Shown piece after piece: positions 57,053-64,000 of a stretch of DNA of 64,000 bases (position 1 is the stretch's first letter; the number at the start of each line of letters is the position of its first letter). The stretch is taken from NCBI GenBank assembly GCA_036245805.1, contig BTRK01000001.1:32622758-32686757 (forward strand). Reading direction: 5' to 3'. The DNA is from Pristionchus mayeri. Lineage: Eukaryota; Nematoda; Chromadorea; Rhabditida; Neodiplogasteridae. The translations under genes were made by a program, and so were the position numbers. A model generated the notes under the pieces. That model worked only from the letters and a program-made list of their open reading frames with translations, was not told where the DNA came from and ran no database searches.

Positions 57053-59505
57053 CCTTAAAAATGGCCTATATTTTTATTCCTGAAACTGATAGGCATAAAA
57101 GAGACTAGTAGAAACGCAATACTAATAAAATCAGAAAATCAATAATTAGTCACAGAATCTCAAAACATGTGTTGTGCAAACCTGATCAAGACCGATTTTC
57201 CCGCGAGGTTTGAAACATGAATATTTTGTGTTCGGTAATTAGCGTTCACAAGCCCGGTTCTATACCAAATTCATCCTCGCTTCTCCCCCGGTTGTAGAAA
57301 TATATATTTCAACTGCAAGAACTTCAATATTAAGCCCACATAATCGATTAAACAATATTTAAACAAACCGCGCATAAATCTGTTAGCGCTAATTTAAAAA
57401 ATTACGGTACTTAGTGCATGTTCAGGTAATTCGCGGTAAGGTATTGTTCAGGCGCCAATTTAAAAATTTTGCACGGTTGTTGGGTAACTTTAAATACAAA
57501 GAATGTAATGGCAGTATCTAAAAGGTTCGGTAAACTTTCCTATTTTGTGAGCATAAGGTTAGTTTATTAGATCAATCATTATTACAGAGGAGGGGAAATG
57601 TTAAAATTCCCAACTACCGTTCATGGCACCAATTCGAGTCGCTTCAATTCAAAGGCGTTGAGGATGAATACCGAAATCATGGAGACATGGATGTTATTCT
57701 TCTCTGTTTACTCATGCTCACGTGGGCTCAAAATATTTTCCGCAAGACAAATAAATTCTTCAGGCGTGGGACAGGTGCCAGCTGTGCAAATTACAAATTA
57801 AGTGTAATAGTTAACCTTACACAACCGGACATCCGTACACCAAAACCGGCGTTCAGTGCATTTAAATCCGGATCTGGCTTTCAAGTGTGGGGGGACCGGC
57901 AACTTTAGCCGGCATTTAGTATAGTGCGTCACCATTTTGCCCCTTTACGGTAAGGGTGGCAAAACAATTCAAATTTATTTCTGTGTCCCACGTTTTTATG
58001 CATGTGTAAACCCACGTGATGCTATTATTGATCGCACTCTTCATTTTTGTCCTTCATTTTTGTTCATTTTTGTCATTTTTGGACAAGTGCAGAGCTAAAG
58101 TGCGATCCGTGTTACACTCCGATCGAGCATTCGTCTGACTCTCTTCATCTTACGTGCTCTCTCACCTTCCCTAACTGTCTCATCCGACCGGAAAGAGAGA
58201 ACGAGACGAGATAGCTAGCATTTTTTATCCGAGGGGACAAGGAAGGCAAGATAGGTCCCCAAACCCCCGCTTCAAACGGCGTCATGACAATAGTCTCATA
58301 CAAATATCTCATAAAATTGCCCTATCAATCGATTCCCCGAGATTCCGTCCCGTGGATCAATGTATTGAATTGACATGGAAATGCAGGAAACGAATATCGA
58401 ACTGTCCACTACTATTCGAAATGAATTCCAAGTAAAAATCAAATTGAATCATAATCTTTATCACTTCTCTGTGTATGGAAAAATGTCAATGTGAACAGCG
58501 TAAACGGCAACTGAAGTCATAATGCAAAGGACGATATTACAGGAGGAGAAGAAGCTACGGTGTGAAACAAGTAAACAAATTTCGGAGACGGGAAATCGAG
58601 AAACAATCTTAGCATAAAAACTCGCACTGTACAATAGAAAGGATGAAGGCCACGCGAAATCTACTATCGTATTCTCTGCGAATATAAATAAAACAAGGAA
58701 AAAGGATGGGATGAAACAAGTGCATAGTGGGGGGAGAGGAAATCAATCGATAATAACCGTCTACCCGTATGCGATTACGGTATCGATCAATGGCGGGACG
58801 GGGGAGGGCGAGGAATCTAATCGATACTCAGGCAGCGAGTACCGTATCCGGGTCTCAACTGGAAAAGGCGAGAACGGGGGATGCGGGAGGGGACAATCGA
58901 TGGCAAGTACAGTAGAAAGAACGAGTGAAGTGTGAGGAGAGACTAGCAAAGGTATTGAGCATAGAATCGAGAGCGTGAGGCTATCAACTGGGAGAAGGAG
59001 TGAAGCCTGAGAGCCGGGGATTATACGGTAGACCCAGGACCGGAGAGTAGTAAGACCCAGGACCGGAGAGTAGTAGCAATAGAAATGACGGATATGAGAT
59101 CGGGTGATAGGCAGGTTGGGGTGAGGAGGGGAGCGACCGGTTGGAGGGAGGGGGGAGGCAGGAGAGGCTCAACCCGAGAAGAGAGTCGAGATCAGTCGTC
59201 CAGCGTCACCGAACTGAAAGAAAAGAATGTAGATTAACAAGTCAGTGGTTAAGCAGAGGACAGTACAAACAGTTTTTAACCGACTATATTTCTAACACAA
59301 ACTATAGAAAAGACATACAAGAATTGTTGGCATAATCAATGAGACATTTAGAACACATTATTGTCAGTTAAGGGGTTAACGATCAAAGGTAATCCGCAAT
59401 AGACATCGCCTACTCTATAAAGTAGACATTTTAGTACCCCACTACCAGCTTAGGGACAAAAAAGATCAAAGACCAAACTCCAAACTCCAAAGATCAAACC
59501 ACTCA
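57053..59505. other. Intergenic, short repeats only
   Basis: Contains a hairpin-family remnant near 58135-58215 and a 23-base tandem duplication ('gacccaggaccggagagtag') at about 59030-59075. It also holds G-rich stretches around 58780-59160. Frames here are not supported as genes. Confidence 0.5.
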
Positions 59506-62500
59506 CTATGCATCGTCGACGTTCTCGTCGTTCTCGTCGTCTGCCTCCATCATCTGCTCGTACTCCTCCATGCAGAAGCGGTCCCAGTCCGACAGCTCCT
59601 CGTCGCCCGATCCCTGCACGATTATCGATTTATCGATTCATTAATTTGTAATTTTCAGTTATCGATTAGTGATTTTAGAAATATCTGGCAAAAAGTTTCC
59701 AAAAATATTCAAAAAATTAAGGAATAGCATTGCGCTCTGATCTTCGCAACTGTGTACCCATGATCGAAATTGTGTTAGCTATTTTTAGAATCCGTTAAAT
59801 ATTGCCTACGTTCAAAATAGTTCGCCAACTATCGATGCAATTGTGGTGTACGGTGAGCTACAGTACTCCCCGGTGCAGGCAGAATGCACAGTACCTTCAC
59901 GCTTGTCTTCTCTCCCTCGGACGACTCCTGCTGGTAGAACTTGCGCCAGTTGACGAAGGCGTTGAAGAACCGACCTGCGTGCAACAGATTGACCCATTAA
60001 CCGATAATCTACTGATCAATATTTCTTACTCTTTACGACCTTTCTCGATAGTACGAGAGACACAACTTATCTCTAATCTCAATATCGCATTATGTCTTCT
60101 AAATAAACGCAGATAAGTGACCTACCAATCGATAATCACTCACTGACCTACCAACCGATAATCACTCGCTGACCTACCAATCGATAATCACTCACTGACC
60201 TACCAATCGATAATCGTCCATATCTTCAAACGAAAGAACAAAAAAATGCTCACCAGCCATCTTCGACTTCTTGAGATCGCTCAGCGTGAAGTCCTTGCCC
60301 GACGCCGGCTCGATCATGTCGATCAGCTGCAAAAGCGATAATTGTTTTTGTTATTGTTTGTTTTCAAAAACAAAAACATCAACACCTATAAAAACAACCC
60401 ACATTGCACGCGAGATCCGTGAAGGTCATCGAGTCGATGCCGAACTGCCCGATCACCCTGAGATGACACCCGATTAATTTCCGTTTCCAGGCACCGCCAC
60501 TCCCGTACAATCCTCACAAATTTCAACAACTTTGGGATTGTACGGGAGAACCAGGCAAATTCTCTCTAGCACACAAAACCAAACCAAATCCGGTGTGGGT
60601 CATTTAAGAACTGGTAATTTTACAAGTCTTAAAATTTTACAACATTTTACAGAGGGTGAAAAGAGTTCTAACACGACCAGTTCTAAAATGATACACCCCA
60701 ACCAAATCACACCGTGTTAGTCAAGCCCGGCACTAGGTCGGATGAGAACTATTGGGGTGTTCCAAAAGTCCTTGCACTGTTGCTTCGGAGGAACGTATAT
60801 TCCGCTGTAACGATGGTAATTCCCAAATACCTACACTATTGAATAGAGTAACCATAGCCCAATCACACCATACGTGGAATTTCCAACAGCCGCTCTCCCC
60901 TGTTTTTAAGATACGTTTATGTAAAGGATACTGTGATTTCGCATCGTTGCGTTCTCGTCAAAATTCTTTTATTTACGTACAGCTTCTTCGTAAGGAAATC
61001 ATGTTAGTTTCATCGCCTTATCATAGCGCAGGAATAGCATAATGTGCATGCTAATTCTGGACGGAATCGGTCCCCTGCTCTTTCTGCAGAAATGAAAACA
61101 CTAAAATGTGAAGGAAATTTTAGGGTCACGTTTCGATGCCACTTCATGATCAAACAAATAATTGAAATTATATTTCCATCCAAGCTCTCCAAATGTTCCT
61201 TGTACAACGTAATATGAAGTACCACTAAATATCTCCGATTAGCACACATTCACATTAGGGTTCGATTTGATCGCGCAAAGAAAGATCCTATGTTGTTCTA
61301 TATGAGTATTACGAACAACTAATGCTGGCACTCATAAAATACAAATCCAAGACATAAGTTAAGCATATTGAAATAAGCTTGGGATCTAGTATTTTCAAAC
61401 TAATTAGTTAGAAACAGAAAACCTTTGAGCTCCTGTGCAGGAAAAATATTTAAGGCAAAAACGTGATAGTGGGTCACCACAGTACCCCTTACATAAAATT
61501 ATGTTACGAACAGGGGAGAGCGACTGTTGGAAATCCCATGTATGGTGTGATTGGGTAATGGTTACTCTACTCAATAGTGTAGGTATTTGGGAAGGATAAT
61601 CGTTACAACGAAGTATACGTTCCTCCGAAGCAACAGTGCAAGGACTTTTGGAACACCCCAATACTTCGAAATGCAGCCTTGACATGTCAAAGACACACAA
61701 TAGTTTTCATCCGACCTAGTGCCATCAATTAGAAGAAAAGTGGTTCACTCAGAAGAGTACTTGACGAGCTCGTTGTAGAAGGTCTCCATCTCGAGCAGCG
61801 AGATGCGCCCGTCGCCGTCCAGGTCGAGCACACGGAACCAGTACTCGATACTGCAAATGGAGGGAGGGAATTAATTAAAAGAAGAGTAATTATCGCTAAT
61901 TAACGATATTTGAAGTAGAGTTTAATTAAAGTACTGCTCGTTTAACCTATTCATCCGGAATCCGGAACCAGTACTCGATACTGCAATTAGAGGGAGGGTA
62001 ATTAACAGTAATTAACAGCGCTTGTTCGACCTACTTACTTAGTAGCGCACTTGGTCATAGTGTGCGAGGGAATGGCAAAAGAGTGCGTATTCACAACACT
62101 ATGAATTAACATCCGCATTTCTGAATTTGTTAAAGTCGTTTGAAAAAGTCAGAGTAATATTTTAACAAAAGATCAAAGATCATAGGTCATAGGTCAGATA
62201 TCCTCACCTAGTCGGGTGGTTCTTGTCCTCGTCGGCGAGCAGGAAGGCGGTGAACGCGCCGAGGTCGCGCGTCGGCTTGTTCTTCGTCGTGTGACCTGCA
62301 ATTATCGATTTAAAAAATTAATTACAATAAAATCAATAAATGCACCTCTCGTGACGGCGCCCGAGAAGATGCGGTCGATCACCATCGGGAGAATCGCTAC
62401 AACGCGAAATATTCTTCACTAAAGATATTCGGCATCACCAGCAATTTTCGTCATTCGCAAAATTTCAGAATGCAGGAAATCAAGTGAGCGAGGTAGGTCG

Positions 62501-63821
62501 CTCACCGACATCATGATGGGCAGTAAAGTTGCATTAGATCTATGCCAATTACAGAAATTTTAATATTTCAGAAACTTTGGAAACTGTGGGATGAGCATTG
62601 CATAAGTAGGGAAAGTGGGTTATTTCCTCCTTGCTCACCGTGATCGTGATGCCTCAACAGATCGTCGCGCGTGATCTGCATGTCGTGGTCCGTGTCGATC
62701 TCCCAGAACTGGAAACAAAAACATTATTTTCGAAAATAAAAATATGCATGTACTTACGAAAATATTTTTTTAATTTAAAAAGGGAAAACAAGTGCACACC
62801 TTGCAGTAGACGACGTAGAAGTGCTCGTAAGAGAAGAACTCAGTCAACTGGTTGACGTCCTCCGTTCGCTCGAGCTCCCTGGCAAAGATCAAAGGTCAGT
62901 TGTTCTCCCTCTTCCCTGATCCAAATTATATGCTAAGCATGGAATCATAGTACAAACCCCACAAACAAGCAAATGAACTGTTGATCTGAATGAAAAAAGG
63001 ACCGCACATCTGACTATCAAAGGGCTTTTTTGTGAGCTAACCTGATATTGTCGAGCAGCTTGGACCGCCGCAGCTCGGCAGCAGTGATCTTCCCGCTCCA
63101 CGATCGATTCACCGACCAGAAGATGCGGGTCACGATCTGCAGATGATTATCGATTGTTTTCCGGAGATTATCGATTTTTCCAATTCGACTATCGAATGCA
63201 TACACCTAATCACTTTTCGACTACAGTAAGCACGCAAAATCAATCAATAATTGACAAATCAATCGATAAACGCACCACTTGGATGAACTTCTCGTGGAAT
63301 TCCTCGCTCTTCCGGTAGAACTCCAGTCCGGGATGAGTGTGGATGAGGTCGAGGACGAGCGAGTGGAAGTCCGCCTCGACGAGGTATGAGCGGCCGCCGT
63401 GCGAGAGCACGTGCACGAATCTACGAAAGGTCAAAGATCAAAGATCAACCGAATGTTGAACTTTGGCTCGTATGTTCTGGTTCACTATAGGAGAGATCCA
63501 AGAACAGATATCAGTTGACTGATTACTCTGAGGACATCTATACACACCTAGATCCATCTCCCACTAGCGGGACAGAGCACAACTGTAAGAGTATTTGAAT
63601 AGGAAAAGGGGGGGGGGGGGCAGGGATCAATGATCTTCGACCAACACCACATCTCGCTAGCCAGAAGATCATGTGTGAATACTCGAGCGGGAAAACGTGG
63701 ACAGAGATCAACGATCATCGCCGACCACCCACCTAGCTGCTTCGTCGTGCGCCACCGTCGTCAGGTTCCACCACCACGCCGAGAAGTCCTTCTGCTCGAC
63801 GCGCGAGCGACCGCGCGCGAC
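59506..63821 (-). CDS. PP2A B''-type regulatory subunit, 3' part
   Basis: Twelve exons join in frame to 340 codons: 63821-63733, 63420-63276, 63136-63042, 62878-62800, 62708-62639, 62396-62346, 62295-62208, 61850-61761, 60457-60403, 60326-60254, 59974-59895 and 59613-59506 (TAG). The first exon starts in phase 0 after a CTCAG acceptor, so earlier exons lie beyond the window. The order matches the B''/PPP2R3 family: DLIHTHPGLEF, FWSVNRSWSGKIT, FFSYEHFYVVYCKFWEID, an EF-hand-like loop at residues 141-152, VIDRIFSGAVTR, SIEYWFR, a canonical EF-hand DLDGDGRISLLE at 215-226, and an acidic tail after LSDWDRFCMEEYEQMME. These subunits bind the PP2A scaffold and catalytic subunits and set substrate choice, with calcium binding through the EF-hands. 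The exact nematode orthologue is not determined. Codon use is GC-rich compared with the flanks, and the reading frame is intact. Confidence 0.93.
60119..60216. repeat. Tandem repeat, about 29 bp x 3-4, in intron
   Basis: Units of 'ctgacctaccaatcgataat' plus 'cactca' repeat with minor changes inside the intron between exons 60254 and 59974. 'Cgataat' is also frequent in other introns of this gene, suggesting simple-sequence drift. Confidence 0.85.
60729..61723. mobile_element. GGCACTAGGTCGG MITE carrying a nested element
   Basis: The left end GGCACTAGGTCGGATGAGAA pairs with the right end 'ttcatccgacctagtgcc'. The original small element was split by the insertion at 60752-61661; without that insert it is about 83 bases. 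It lies in the intron between the exons at 61761 and 60457 of the PP2A subunit gene. Confidence 0.85.
60752..61661. mobile_element. mariner-type MITE with about 200-bp inverted ends
   Basis: The element starts TTGGGGTGTTCCAAAAGTCC and ends with the complement, flanked by TA. The inverted repeats extend about 200 bases with modest divergence, and mirrored short frames in both arms reflect this. The termini resemble those of the mariner at 18888-20515 (TTGGGGTGTCCGGAAAG). No transposase is encoded. Confidence 0.9.
61961..62001 (-). pseudogene. Duplicated partial exon start of the PP2A gene
   Basis: 'ggaaccagtactcgatactg' followed by 'caattagagggagg' repeats the acceptor and first 20-odd coding bases of the exon at 61850-61761. 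It lies about 130 bases upstream in the same intron. Spliced in, it would read SIEYWFR and then reach a TAG within four codons. It is a decoy or dead exon copy. Confidence 0.8.
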
Positions 63822-64000
63822 CTGAGTGGACGGAGGGGAATGACTTGTCGAGCATAAAAATAGAGGTCCCATTTCTTCAACTTCTTGTCCAAGAAGGCAG
63901 TCGGCAATAGGGTTGGCTATTCGGAGCAGAATAGCGATATCGCAATAGAAATTCTGTACAGAATTAATACAGAATTATCGCAATTGCTCCCAGCGCATAT
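63822..64000. other. Intron of the PP2A gene running off the edge
   Basis: No exon is visible upstream of 63821 within the window. The segment near 63910-63985 ('ggttggctattcggagcaga' and following) resembles the A/T-rich repeat near 7560-7680. The missing 5' exons should lie beyond 64000. Confidence 0.5.

Noticed and set aside
60119..60216. Regular short repeats suggesting a CRISPR array
   Set aside because: The units are contiguous without unique spacers, lie in an intron of a eukaryotic gene and vary among themselves.

Overview
This window looks like part of a nematode chromosome. Protein-coding signal occurs as many small exons separated by mostly short introns (about 45-70 bases where no repeat has inserted), with TTTCAG-type acceptors and GTAAG/GTGAG donors. 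The recognisable proteins are eukaryotic: a type-B carboxylesterase, a PP2A B''-type EF-hand regulatory subunit and an F-box-like protein. A diplogastrid or other clade V worm would fit, but the sequence does not prove it. Gene density is low, and most of the window is interspersed repeats and DNA-transposon remnants.

Layout. 1-9430 holds no gene. It is a composite of inverted repeats, chiefly a palindrome with arms of about 2.6-2.7 kb (about 3074-5658 against 6708-9430, symmetric about 6183), plus a further copy of its outer module at 1340-1860. 9431-13046 is repeat-rich with no confident gene. 13047-16632 (minus) is a complete 19-exon carboxylesterase of 529 codons with an intact catalytic triad. 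18888-20515 is a mariner element whose transposase is broken by an in-frame stop and by a nested 387-bp hAT-like MITE. 20516-30238 contains further MITEs and mariner-like derivatives (22561-23667, 28655-29555). 30239-31665 (minus) is a six-exon F-box-like gene with one in-frame TAG. 36157-40378 is a mariner-like element split by a full-length RTE-like retrotransposon (37196-40137, one 949-aa ORF, 12-bp target duplication). 41621-42896 is a decayed Tc1/mariner-like element.

43220-50861 (minus) holds exon blocks of an unrecognised, probably all-helical protein. Three to four of its exons are duplicated about 2.74 kb apart. The space between the copies holds a 123-bp minisatellite, a tyrosine-recombinase fragment and a long GA tract. 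A 1.35-kb foldback element sits exactly in one of its 5' splice sites. After a 500-base assembly gap (51308-51807) comes the last exon and poly(A) signal of a plus-strand gene (51993-52129). 53164-57052 is repeats, including a 1.2-kb foldback. 59506-63821 (minus) is the 3' part (12 exons, 340 codons, running off the window edge) of the PP2A B'' subunit gene, whose introns carry nested transposons.

The genes do not form a pathway or operon. The main story is repeat dynamics: nested insertions, large near-perfect palindromes, several MITE families with clear termini and target duplications, and two genes partly damaged by them. Exon borders and translations were worked out by eye from splice signals and reading-frame continuity. 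Family names rest on motif recognition, not database searches.
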